A stretch of 31,960 nt of DNA from CAZJRB01 sp964547995 (GCA_964547995.1 CAZJRB010000087.1:1-31960), one strand, 5' to 3'. Shown: positions 15,990 to 23,871, counted from the stretch's first letter. Made by a program: numbers and translations. Notes: generated by a model not told the origin, from the sequence alone.

Positions 15990-17300
15990 GTGAGTAAGTC
16001 TACCGATCTTTTTCGAACCATCTTCAGATCGCCCATTTTATGGGGAACCCTCGCTTCGGGCGGGTTTTATTTGCTGGTCCGCTCCGAGGTGTTGGCCGGT
16101 CCGCTTGTGGAGCAGTATTTCGCCAGCCATCCGGTGGAATATGTCGCCACAACCATGTTCTTTGTCGGGGTGGCCGTGCTCGTGATCAAGGGCATGACGA
16201 TGCTCGGCCAATACGCAAGGGTATCGCAGTCCCACTTGGGCACCCGCTTCGAGCCGGGCGATGTCGTCGAGGACTGCAACACCCTGACCGGCCGGCTCGA
16301 CCGTCTTCCCCCTTGGCAACAGCACGACCATTTGGTCGGCCGTCTCCGCGAGGCATTGGAACACGTTCGCCGCCACGGTTCGTCCGAAACGCTTGACGAC
16401 CAGTTGAAGTACCTGGCCGATCTCGACGCCGGACGGCTGCACTCGAGCTACGCCCTGGTCCGTGTGATCATTTGGGCGATACCGATTCTCGGGTTTCTGG
16501 GTACGGTAGTCGGTATTACGATGGCGATTGCCAACTTGTCGCCGGGCGCCGTGGAGGACTCGCTGCCGGAGGTAATCACGGGCTTGAGTGTTGCCTTTGC
16601 GACGACCACTCAGGCATTGGTGCTGTCGATTCTGTTGATGTTCGCTCAATATTACGTCGACCAGAAAGAGAACGCACTTCTTGCGCGGGTGGACGAGCGG
16701 GCAGCCGCCGAATTGGACGGACGTTTCGAGCAGGTATCCGCCGGACCGGACGGACACTTGGTGGCCATGCGGCGCATGGCCGAAACGATGGTCCAGGCGA
16801 CCGAGCAGCTCGTCCGGCGCCAGACCGAGTTGTGGGAAGCCTCGATCGATGCCGTCAACGAACGGGCCTCGCAACTGGCGGATGCCGCGGGGGAACAGCT
16901 ACAGGAATCGCTTGCCGCCGCCTTGCAAGCGAGTCTCCGGGATCACGCCCGGCAGCTTGCCGCGGCGGAACAATCCGTCGCCGAGCAGAGCCGGCAACGC
17001 TGGCAGCAAACACAGGCGGTTCAGGCAGAGAATGCCGAGAGAATGGCCGCCTTGCAGGAGGCAATGGCCGGCCAGGCGGAGGTGCTCTCGCGTGCCGTCG
17101 CGGCAACCGGCGAGGTAAGCCGGTTGGAGGATTCGCTCAACCGCAATCTCGCGGCCCTGGCCGGCTCCAGGAACTTTGAACAGACGGTGATGAGTCTGGC
17201 GGCGGCAATCCATTTGCTCAATGCCCGGCTGGCCGACGCGCCCCGCGGCGCTGCCGCCGTTCAACTCGAACCCCACAACCCATCCGACCAGGCAGCATGA
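15990..17300 (+). CDS. MotA/TolQ/ExbB-family stator subunit with long coiled-coil tail
   Basis: A 436-aa protein, first gene of a three-gene cluster. Four membrane helices are visible at residues about 12-30, 48-72, 155-183 and 194-222. The last two contain the family signature of proton-channel A subunits (IPILGFLGTVVGITMAIANL and ITGLSVAFATTTQALVLSIL), which build a pentameric ion channel round a B-subunit dimer. Residues about 225-400 form a long Gln/Ala/Glu-rich coiled coil (AERMAALQEAMAGQAEVLSRAVAA) reaching into the cytoplasm, longer than in TolQ or ExbB and reminiscent of Zorya ZorA. The GTG at 15990 has GGGGAAG upstream. Its stop overlaps the next start by four bases (17297-17300). 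Confidence 0.9.
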   Translation: MSKSTDLFRTIFRSPILWGTLASGGFYLLVRSEVLAGPLVEQYFASHPVEYVATTMFFVGVAVLVIKGMTMLGQYARVSQSHLGTRFEPGDVVEDCNTLTGRLDRLPPWQQHDHLVGRLREALEHVRRHGSSETLDDQLKYLADLDAGRLHSSYALVRVIIWAIPILGFLGTVVGITMAIANLSPGAVEDSLPEVITGLSVAFATTTQALVLSILLMFAQYYVDQKENALLARVDERAAAELDGRFEQVSAGPDGHLVAMRRMAETMVQATEQLVRRQTELWEASIDAVNERASQLADAAGEQLQESLAAALQASLRDHARQLAAAEQSVAEQSRQRWQQTQAVQAENAERMAALQEAMAGQAEVLSRAVAATGEVSRLEDSLNRNLAALAGSRNFEQTVMSLAAAIHLLNARLADAPRGAAAVQLEPHNPSDQAA

Positions 17301-19444
17301 AACGAACGGTCCTGACCAAGCGCCGGCGCCCGCAGCGGTCAACCGTTGGGGTTTCGCTGTTTCCATTTCTGGCGGTCCTGATTTGCACGATGGGATCGTT
17401 GATCCTGCTGCTGGTCGTGATTGCCCGGCAGGCCCAACTCCATGCTGCCCGGGTCGCCGAGGCCGAAACCGCCGCGCAAAGGGCCGAGCAGGAAAAAGAG
17501 CAGCGGGAGGCCCGGGAAGACGTTCAGTGGCAAATCGAGCAGCTAAGAGCGGCCCGCGAAGCGACGGAAGCCCAAATGGCCGAAGCGCGGCTGAAACTGG
17601 GGCATATCGAAGACCATGCCCGCCGACTCCGCGAACACCTGGCACGGCTCGAAGCCGTCTTGGCCGATCTCGACCAACACGGCGCCGACGAACAAAGACA
17701 ACGGGGTAAGCTGGAAGCAGAGCTGGTCAAGGCGAAAGCCGACGTTGAGAAAGCAGAAGAGCAACTGGAGGCGGCTCGACGCGACGTCAGCCGGCGACGC
17801 CGTTCCTATGCAGTCGTTCCCTACGAGGGGCGTTTCGAGACACGCCGCCGCCCTATCTATATCGAGTGTACGGACGACGCCGTCACCTTGCAGCCGGAAG
17901 GGATTGAGCTTTCACCCGCCGATTTCGACGGGCCGCTGGGCCCGGGAAACCCCCTTGCCGCGGCGATTCGCGCGACACGCGAGTATCTGCTCGCCAAGAA
18001 AGAGTTCGATCCCCAGAGCGTCGCCGGAGAACCGTATCCCCTGCTGCTGATCCGCCCCAACGGGGTGGCCGCGTACTACGAAGCCCGGGCGGCCATGCAA
18101 TCGTGGGGGTCGGAGTTCGGATACGAGTTGATCGGCGAGGATTGGAAGCTGAAGTTCCGCAAGCCGGATCGCGAGTTGGCGGCGGTGGTTCGACGGGCGG
18201 TCGAGATTGCCAGGCTGCGCCAGCAGCAGTTGGCTGCCGCCGCGCCACGCTCCTACCGTAGTGCATCGACAGTACAATATCGGGCAGGAAGAAGCCACGG
18301 GATCGTACCCGACGGGGTAATCACCAGTGACGAAGGGCACGGCTCTCGCTACGGCGGCGGAGGCTCCGGCAACCGAACCGGGTACGCCGGGGGTTTCCGG
18401 GCGGGGAGAGCTGCCGGACCTGGCCGGCGCCAACCCGGAGGGTCACCGCATGATGATGACGGTGCCACCGGGCCGCGAGCCGGGACGATGGCAAGGGGAA
18501 CATCACCCTACGACGCCGTACGTCTCGCCGGAAAAGGCAAGGGCGCCGGCCGCGGAACCGGGCCGGGAAACGGCACCGGCACGGGGGCAACCGGTGGCGG
18601 TCCAATCGGCTCACTCGGAAACGGCGTCGGCGGCAAAGGCCCCGGGGGACCCTATGCCGAGGGCTCGAACTTTGGCACCGCCATACCGGGCGCAACCGGC
18701 CCTGAGGGAACCGGCCGGGGCGGCTCGCCTTCCACAAGCGGTGGTGTCGGTATGGGAGGCGGTTCGGCCGGGCCCGCAACGTCGGGATCCATGGCCGGCG
18801 CTGCGTCTTCACCGGGTAGCAGCTTTGGCGGCTTGGGCGGTGCAGGGGAGGGGGGAACCTCCGGTTCGCAGGGCCCCTCGTTCGGCGCCGCCGGCGCCAA
18901 GCGATCGAATTCCGCCGACGTCCCCGCACAGGGTGTTTCCCTCAGCGCCGTACAAGGAGATTGGCATGAAGGAACGCCGCCGCCGGAAACGCAGCCGGGT
19001 GAAACGTCCTCGCGCCCGGACCAGTGGCGCCGGTCGCCCCCAGCGGCAGCCGCTGCCGGCCGTGCCAGCCGAGGGTTCTCCCATCGCCCGGTCCACAGTC
19101 TGGCGAGCAGTCGCGGCCGGAACTGGGGGCTGCCCAAGAACGGCGGGGCCATCCCGATCACCCGGCCCGTCCGTATCGAGTGCTATCCCGATCGCCTGAT
19201 CATCGCGTCAGGGCGAGGGGGTGCGGGGGGCAAAACGATTCCTCTCGGACAACAAACGGAATCGGCCGTCGTCGATATGGTCTTCGACGTCCGGCAGCGT
19301 GTGGAGACCTGGGGTATCGCCGGCGACGGGATGTATTGGCGGCCGGTGCTGAACGTCTACGTCGCCCCCGGAGCGGAGCAGCGTTTTGAAGACTTGAATC
19401 TGTTGCTGGAAGACAGCGGACTGAACGTCCAACGAAAGCAGTAG
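17297..19444 (+). CDS. B-type stator subunit lacking the helix Asp, with coiled coil, duplicated domain and Gly-rich linker
   Basis: A 715-aa protein, second of three. One membrane helix at about residues 20-44 (VSLFPFLAVLICTMGSLILLLVV) is placed as in ExbD/MotB, but the position of the usual proton-carrying Asp is Ala (A26). A coiled coil follows (about 45-165, AQRAEQEKEQREAREDV). Residues about 185-310 are a folded domain (RRPIYIECTDDAVTLQPEG). A Gly/Ser/Ala-rich linker of about 200 residues then leads to a C-terminal domain (about 620-715) opening RPVRIECYPDRLIIAS, which looks like a second copy of the first. The ATG is set by the four-base overlap with the A-subunit stop. No peptidoglycan-binding OmpA motif is seen, so what the domain grips is unknown. 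Confidence 0.82.
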   Translation: MKRTVLTKRRRPQRSTVGVSLFPFLAVLICTMGSLILLLVVIARQAQLHAARVAEAETAAQRAEQEKEQREAREDVQWQIEQLRAAREATEAQMAEARLKLGHIEDHARRLREHLARLEAVLADLDQHGADEQRQRGKLEAELVKAKADVEKAEEQLEAARRDVSRRRRSYAVVPYEGRFETRRRPIYIECTDDAVTLQPEGIELSPADFDGPLGPGNPLAAAIRATREYLLAKKEFDPQSVAGEPYPLLLIRPNGVAAYYEARAAMQSWGSEFGYELIGEDWKLKFRKPDRELAAVVRRAVEIARLRQQQLAAAAPRSYRSASTVQYRAGRSHGIVPDGVITSDEGHGSRYGGGGSGNRTGYAGGFRAGRAAGPGRRQPGGSPHDDDGATGPRAGTMARGTSPYDAVRLAGKGKGAGRGTGPGNGTGTGATGGGPIGSLGNGVGGKGPGGPYAEGSNFGTAIPGATGPEGTGRGGSPSTSGGVGMGGGSAGPATSGSMAGAASSPGSSFGGLGGAGEGGTSGSQGPSFGAAGAKRSNSADVPAQGVSLSAVQGDWHEGTPPPETQPGETSSRPDQWRRSPPAAAAAGRASRGFSHRPVHSLASSRGRNWGLPKNGGAIPITRPVRIECYPDRLIIASGRGGAGGKTIPLGQQTESAVVDMVFDVRQRVETWGIAGDGMYWRPVLNVYVAPGAEQRFEDLNLLLEDSGLNVQRKQ

Positions 19445-19465
19445 CTGCTTGTGGCACAAATCCGG

Positions 19466-19484
19466 TTCCCATGCCCCGCATGGG
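19466..19484 (+). repeat. Hairpin just after the second stator gene
   Basis: TCCCATGC (19466-19473), loop CCC, GCATGGGA (19477-19484): a perfect 8-bp stem starting 21 bases after the stop, without a U-run. It could be a 3'-end stabiliser. Confidence 0.45.
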
Positions 19485-19541
19485 AGCTAAACGAAACGTG
19501 AATGGACAAAAACTAAGGGCCGCAAACAACCAGCCGCAGCC

Positions 19542-19569
19542 AACCCCCGCACGCAGTGCGGGGGCTTTT
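19542..19569 (+). terminator. Terminator-like hairpin inside the stator cluster (dispersed repeat copy A)
   Basis: CCCCCGCAC (19544-19552), loop GCA, GTGCGGGGG (19556-19564), then CTTTT. A perfect 9-bp stem with a short U-run between the second and third cluster genes, 30 bases before the third start. It belongs to a family of similar 28-bp hairpins also found at 20649 and 29371. It may cut transcription partly and lower the third gene's level. Confidence 0.7.
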
Positions 19570-19599
19570 GAACAAACCCCCAACCCCTAGCCCCAACCC

Positions 19600-20613
19600 A
19601 TGGCGCGTTCCATCCGACAAAACACCGACGCCCCGGGCTACGATTCCTTTCTGGACATCGTGGCGAACATGGTGGGGATACTGATCATCCTGGTGATGGT
19701 GGTGGGAGTGCGCGTGAAAAACGCACCGGTCGCGGCGATCTTCTCCGGAGCTGCGGAGGAAGATCCCCAACTGGAAAAGGGCCAAAAGACTCTGCTCTCC
19801 CTATATTCCGATGTGCTTCGCACGGACAATCACAGGGAAATTCTGGAGCACGAAGCCATTGCCCGCGGCCGGTACCGGGACACGTTGGCCGCCGCCGCCT
19901 CGTTCATGGAGCACGAGATCCAATCCCGGCGCGAGAAGCTGGACGCCGAATCCCGGCACGCATTCGACCTTGGCCGGAGTCTCTCGGAATCGCGGTTGCG
20001 CCTGCGGCAACTTCGGCAACAACGTGAACAAACGGAGAATGCGGAAGCCGAACCGATCAAGATCGAGAACTACCCGACCCCGTTGAGCAAAACGGTCGAC
20101 GATCGGGAAACCCATTTCCGGCTCTGCGCCGGGCGCATCGTCTACGTGCCGGTCAACGAACTTGTCGACGCCTTCGAAAGCGAAGCCCGGCACAAGGCAC
20201 ACCGGCTCCGGCAGCGGACCGAATACGTCGACACCGTCGGACCGATCGACGGGTTCCGGTTGCGATACGCCCTGGAACGTCTTACCATCGCGTCGGAAAG
20301 CCCCATGGATGCCGGTATCGTCAGGCAGCAGGTCGTCCGCCTGAAGCGGTGCGAATTCATTCCCGTTACAGATCAGCTTGGCGAAACGGTCGACGAAGCC
20401 CTCACCGGCTCTTCCCGTTTTCGGGCGCGGCTTGCCGGACTTCGCCAAGGCCGCAATACGGTCACCATTTGGACCTATCCGGACAGCTTCGACGATTTTC
20501 TCCGGATCAAGAAGGATCTGTATCAAATGGGTTTTGCGTGCGCCGCCCGGCCGTTGGAGGAAGGTGTCTTTATCAGCGGCTCGCCCGAGGGGAGCAAGTC
20601 GGCTGCCCAGTGA
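19600..20613 (+). CDS. B-type stator subunit with helix Asp (ExbD/MotB-like) and C-terminal domain
   Basis: A 337-aa protein, third of the cluster. The membrane helix (FLDIVANMVGILIILVMVVGV, residues 17-37) starts with D19, placed like the proton-binding Asp of ExbD and MotB. Residue 15 is also Asp. A coiled coil follows (HEIQSRREKLDAESRHAFDLGRSLSESRL, about 105-150), then a globular domain (HFRLCAGRIVYVPVNELVDAFESEA and GRNTVTIWTYPDSFDDFLRIKKDLYQMGF). There is no OmpA-type peptidoglycan motif. Pairing with the Asp-less second subunit is inferred. The ATG at 19600 has no strong ribosome site. Its stop is followed by a terminator. Confidence 0.83.
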   Translation: MARSIRQNTDAPGYDSFLDIVANMVGILIILVMVVGVRVKNAPVAAIFSGAAEEDPQLEKGQKTLLSLYSDVLRTDNHREILEHEAIARGRYRDTLAAAASFMEHEIQSRREKLDAESRHAFDLGRSLSESRLRLRQLRQQREQTENAEAEPIKIENYPTPLSKTVDDRETHFRLCAGRIVYVPVNELVDAFESEARHKAHRLRQRTEYVDTVGPIDGFRLRYALERLTIASESPMDAGIVRQQVVRLKRCEFIPVTDQLGETVDEALTGSSRFRARLAGLRQGRNTVTIWTYPDSFDDFLRIKKDLYQMGFACAARPLEEGVFISGSPEGSKSAAQ

Positions 20614-20648
20614 GTTGAGAGTCCAGAGTTCACCGGCACGCAAGGAAG

Positions 20649-20676
20649 AACCCCGGCACACAGTGCCAGGGCTTTT
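20649..20676 (+). terminator. Terminator at the end of the stator cluster (dispersed repeat copy B)
   Basis: CCCCGGCAC, loop ACA, GTGCCAGGG, then CTTTT, about 36 bases after the third gene's stop. A further outer 11-bp inverted repeat, AGAGTCCAGAG (20618-20628) with 20677-20687, encloses it, forming a two-layer palindrome. Confidence 0.65.
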
Positions 20677-20932
20677 CTCTGGACTCTGGACCTACTCCTT
20701 TCCGACTCAGTGGGCGAGCCGAGTTTGGGGCGGGACTTTTCAGTAGGTGTTCCGGTAGGGGTGTATGGAATGAATGATACCAGACCCCGGTTTCATTAAC
20801 GTTTTGCAGGACGTTGCGGGGGGGGCACTGATGACAGTATTTGGTGGGAAGAATGAAACGCGTGCGGAAAGAGAGCGAGAATTCCCCAAAGAAGAACTGC
20901 TTGTCATGCGGACGGGCTTCCGTCAAAAAAAG

Positions 20933-21148
20933 AATCCCGCCGGCTCGTACGGCGGATCGTTCGGTTTTCCGCTACACTTGGCTTCCCCCACCGCACAAGA
21001 AAATCCCGCCGGCTTGTCCGGCGGATCGTTCGGTTTCTTACTACATCCCGGCTTCCCCCACGACACAAGAGAATCCCGCCGGCTTGCCCGGCGGATCGTT
21101 CGGTTTCTTACTACATCCTGCCCGGCGGATCGTTCGGTTTTCAGCTAC
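20933..21148 (-). repeat. Upstream REP array, three full units and one half unit, GTAG ends facing the transposase
   Basis: Units begin near 20933, 21002 and 21072 (period about 69-70), with a half unit at 21119. Each has CCGCCGG, 5-base loop, CCGGCGG, then ATCGTTCGGTTT and, read on the minus strand, a GTAG start (CTAC at 20972-20975, 21041-21044, 21111-21114, 21145-21148). The first unit carries one arm mismatch. The last CTAC is ten bases before the transposase ATG. Confidence 0.92.
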
Positions 21149-21158
21149 AATAGATCTC

Positions 21159-22016
21159 ATGCAAATTCAGCCTTACCAACTCGAAGAACTCAACTTCGCA
21201 TGGTGTCACCGCGTCTACTACCGGTGGCGAACCCATCGAAGGCACCCTCAGCCAGCTCTCGCGCGACTGGATCGCGACATTTTGGGCAAACTGCTGGAGC
21301 CGTACGGCATTCGGATTCTCGAACTCACCACGGACCAGATCGACTTACGGGCGTTGGTTAGCCTCGAACCGACCGAAACCGTTTCTGCGGCAGCGGGGAA
21401 AATGAAAGGTCGCGTCAGCAAGTGGCTCGGCGAGCAGTGCCAAGCCTCGGAGCCAACGAACTTTCTCGGCCGCGGCTATTTTGCGGCAACCACCGGACAA
21501 TCCACGTCAACTGCCGTCGAGGAGTATCTCGCCAAACAGGGTGAGCACCACGGGTATTCGGATCGCGCTCGACCTCCTGTATTTCTGCGACGGTTCGAAT
21601 GGACTGAAGAAACCGTGCGCATCCTACAAACCGATCACGCAGTCACTGTGCTAAACTACCACGTTGTGCTTGTAACCCGGCGGCGGCGAGGGGTATTCGG
21701 TTCATCATCGGCACAAGCGGTCTCGGACTGTTGGAAAGCACTTGAACGAGATCATCAGATGGTGATCGACAAGGTATCCTTCTTGCCGGATCACGTCCAT
21801 GTGGCACTGGCGCTGCATCCGAGCAGGTCGCCGGCGGAGATCGTGCTTGCCGTGATGAACGCGGCGCAAGAGCTCGTGTGGGGTTCGTTCGACGACGCTG
21901 TGGTGAAGGCCGCCGTGAAGCGGCTCTGGCAATCGAGTGCCTACATTGGATCATTTGGAGATTTGTCGTCCAGTGCCATCAGTGCGTATATAGAACGATG
22001 GGAGCGAAAGGAGTAG
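21159..22016 (+). CDS. RAYT-like REP-associated tyrosine transposase, tandem two-domain fusion
   Basis: A 285-aa protein that reads as two IS200/Y1-type domains in a row. The C-terminal half (about 160-285) is complete: LNYHVVLVTRRRRG, then the HUH motif DHVHVALAL (H212, H214) and the catalytic-Tyr helix AISAYIERW (Y277). The N-terminal half keeps the fold pattern (GRGYFAATTGQST, then AVEEYLAKQ with Y123 and Q127), but where HUH should be it has DQIDLRALV (Q60, D62), so HUH is lost. IS200 enzymes work as dimers with sites shared across chains; a fused pseudo-dimer with a single HUH is suggested. It would nick and move single-stranded REP DNA. The ATG has no ribosome site and sits ten bases from a REP. 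It is flanked by mirrored REP arrays. Confidence 0.85.
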   Translation: MQIQPYQLEELNFAWCHRVYYRWRTHRRHPQPALARLDRDILGKLLEPYGIRILELTTDQIDLRALVSLEPTETVSAAAGKMKGRVSKWLGEQCQASEPTNFLGRGYFAATTGQSTSTAVEEYLAKQGEHHGYSDRARPPVFLRRFEWTEETVRILQTDHAVTVLNYHVVLVTRRRRGVFGSSSAQAVSDCWKALERDHQMVIDKVSFLPDHVHVALALHPSRSPAEIVLAVMNAAQELVWGSFDDAVVKAAVKRLWQSSAYIGSFGDLSSSAISAYIERWERKE

Positions 22017-22031
22017 CAGGACGTCGGACTT

Positions 22032-22212
22032 GTTAGTCAGAAACCGAACGATCCGCCGGACAAGCCGGCGGGATTTCTGAGGGATGGAGTGGCTGGGATG
22101 TAGGCAGAAACCGAACGATCCGCCGGGCGAGCCGGCGGGATTTCGGGGCGGTGCAGCCGGCCGGGGACGTAGTAGAAAACCGAATGATCCGCCGGGCAAG
22201 CCGGCGGGATTT
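22032..22212 (+). repeat. Downstream REP array, three units mirrored to the upstream array
   Basis: Three units with GTAG-type starts at 22032 (GTTAG), 22100 and 22169, each followed by AAACCGAA(C/T)GAT, CCGCCGG, a 5-base loop, CCGGCGG and GATTT. Palindrome starts are spaced 67 and 69 bases apart. They are the reverse complement of the upstream units, so the GTAG ends face inward on both sides. The first starts 15 bases after the transposase stop. Confidence 0.92.
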
Positions 22213-22239
22213 GGGGCCGATTCCGCCACGGACCATAAC

Positions 22240-23592
22240 TTAGGAAGTCACTGCTTGAATCCCGTTTTCCACCGCCTTTGCGACCTTGTCGAGTTGGCCG
22301 ATGGAGATCGCCAGCGGGGGCATGATGACGATGACGTTTCCGAGCGGGCGGAGCCAGACGCCTTCGGTTAGGGCGTGTTGGCAGACGCGGATGCCGCGTT
22401 TCTCGGCCCAGTCGTAGGGCTTCTTCGTGGCTTCGTCTTCGACAAGTTCAACCGCCGCGATGAAGCCGCACTGGCGGACTTGGCCGACGTGCGGGAGTTT
22501 ACCGATCCGGGCGAGATGCTCCGCGAGCCGGGCGATCTTGGGTTGCAGCGCGGCGAGCGTTTGCTCCTCTTCAAACACATCGAGCGTGGCCAATGCGACC
22601 GACGCCCCGAGCGGGTTGCCGCCGTACGTGTGGCCGTGAAAAAACGCTTTGCTCTCGGCGTAGTCGCCCAGGAAGGCCCGCCAGATTTCGTCGGTGGCCA
22701 GCGTGGCGGCCACCGGCATGTAACCACCGGTGAGCCCCTTGGCCAGACAGAGCAGGTCGGGCGTCACGTTTTCGTGCTCACAGGCGAACATCCGCCCCGT
22801 GCGGCCCAGCGCCACGGCCACTTCATCGGCGATCAGCAATACATCGTACTTGCGGGTTAGTTCGCGGATGCCACGCAAGTAACCCTTCGGGTGAACGATC
22901 ATCCCGGCCGCTCCTTGCACGAGCGGCTCGATCACCAGCGCGGCGATCCGCTCGTGGTGTTCCGTCAGAACTGCTTCGACCTCGCCGAGATAGTGGTCGA
23001 GAAGGTTCTCTTCGGTTGCGCCTTCGGGCGTTCGGTATGTATCGGGCACCGGCACGCGAAGGGTTTCGAACAGCAGCGGCCGGAACATCGCGTGGAACCG
23101 CTCGACGCCGCCGACGCTCACGCCGCCGAGCGTATCGCCGTGATAGGCTTCGCCCAGGGCGACGTAGCAGGTCTTTTGCGGCCGAGGGACCTTGCACTGC
23201 TGCCAGTATTGCAGCGCCATCTTGATTGCCACTTCCACGGCCGTGGCTCCGTCGTCGGAAAAGAAGACGTGCTCGAGCCCGTCGGGTGTGATATCGACCA
23301 GCCGCTTGGCCAGCTTGACGGTTGTCGGGTTCGAGAGCCCCAGGGAAGTGACGTGGGCGACCCGTTCGAGTTGCCCGCGAATCGCCGCGTCGAGTTTCGG
23401 GTGGCGGTGGCCGTGGATATTGCACCAGAGGCTGCTGACGCCGTCGATATACTCGTTACCGTCGATGTCCACGAGCACGCACCCTTCGGCGCGCTCGATG
23501 ATCAACGGTTCGTACTCGGCCATTTGGGTGAAGGCATGCCAGACGATCTCACGGTCCCAGGCTTCGAGCTGTTCGGGCGTCGGATCGGGCAT
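22240..23592 (-). CDS. bioA: Adenosylmethionine-8-amino-7-oxononanoate aminotransferase
   Basis: A 450-aa class III aminotransferase that converts KAPA to DAPA in biotin synthesis, using SAM as amino donor. Motifs: WHAFTQMAEYEPLIIERAEG and VDIDGNEYIDGVSSLWCNIHGH at the N-terminus, SDDGATAVEVAIKMALQYW, EAYHGDTLGGVSVGG, ADEVAVALGRTGRMFACEH (PLP Asp D256) and CLAKGLTGGYMPVAATLAT with Schiff-base K285. ADEVAVALGRTG replaces the common ADEVATGFGRTG, a small change. The start at 23592 begins the family similarity; its upstream region has no ribosome site, and a longer frame runs through a REPIN. No bioB, bioD or bioF is next to it. Confidence 0.96.
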   Translation of the reverse strand: MPDPTPEQLEAWDREIVWHAFTQMAEYEPLIIERAEGCVLVDIDGNEYIDGVSSLWCNIHGHRHPKLDAAIRGQLERVAHVTSLGLSNPTTVKLAKRLVDITPDGLEHVFFSDDGATAVEVAIKMALQYWQQCKVPRPQKTCYVALGEAYHGDTLGGVSVGGVERFHAMFRPLLFETLRVPVPDTYRTPEGATEENLLDHYLGEVEAVLTEHHERIAALVIEPLVQGAAGMIVHPKGYLRGIRELTRKYDVLLIADEVAVALGRTGRMFACEHENVTPDLLCLAKGLTGGYMPVAATLATDEIWRAFLGDYAESKAFFHGHTYGGNPLGASVALATLDVFEEEQTLAALQPKIARLAEHLARIGKLPHVGQVRQCGFIAAVELVEDEATKKPYDWAEKRGIRVCQHALTEGVWLRPLGNVIVIMPPLAISIGQLDKVAKAVENGIQAVTS

Positions 23593-23675
23593 AGCGGAGA
23601 GTTGAGAGTTGGGAGTTTCGTGCAGAGTAAACGAGCGTTTTGGGGATTGCTCAGGAATAAGTCCGGCAATTGGGC

Positions 23676-23764
23676 CTATAAAGCCGCGACCGTTGGTCGC
23701 GCCGAGCGACGCTGGCAGCGGGTTTTGGTTACGCGTGGCGCGACCAACGGTCGCGGCTTTATAG
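23676..23764. repeat. REPIN-like perfect 28-bp inverted repeat upstream of bioA
   Basis: The arm at 23676-23703 is exactly the reverse complement of 23737-23764, with 33 bases between. Each arm contains its own hairpin (CGCGACC, GTT, GGTCGCG). It sits 83 bases upstream of the bioA start and could influence its promoter region. It belongs to a different family from the repeats at 11346, 13680 and 30280. Confidence 0.88.
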
Positions 23765-23871
23765 TGTGTAGCATCCGTACTTGACAACGTAGATGCCAGC
23801 ATAATCAAAGGGGTGCGCCGACGGAAGGCGTCGCGTCTTGCTTCGCAGTGTTTCTCTACCCCTTCTTTCCC

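Noticed and set aside
18327..19199. Alternative plus-strand frame over the Gly-rich linker of the second stator protein, suggesting a frameshift
   Set aside because: The main frame is open throughout, keeps the Gly-rich composition typical of a linker, and carries a sensible C-terminal domain. The other frame is low complexity with no domain.
15990..20613. Zorya anti-phage system (ZorA/ZorB-like A and B subunits)
   Set aside because: The A subunit has a long coiled coil as in ZorA, but neither B subunit shows an OmpA-type motif and no ZorC, ZorD or ZorE gene follows. A separate planctomycete stator cluster fits better.
20933..21148. Regular repeats at about 70-base period suggested a CRISPR array
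   Set aside because: The repeats are palindromic REP units with similar, not unique, spacers, they recur inverted beyond a transposase gene, and no cas genes are present.
20841..21158. N-terminal extension of the RAYT through the REP array
   Set aside because: The extension only translates the repeats (NPAGLSGGSFGF-type) and the transposase fold begins after ATG 21159.
23593..23808. Longer N-terminus for bioA
   Set aside because: The extension reads through the REPIN and the AGTTGAGAG tract; the aminotransferase similarity starts at 23592.
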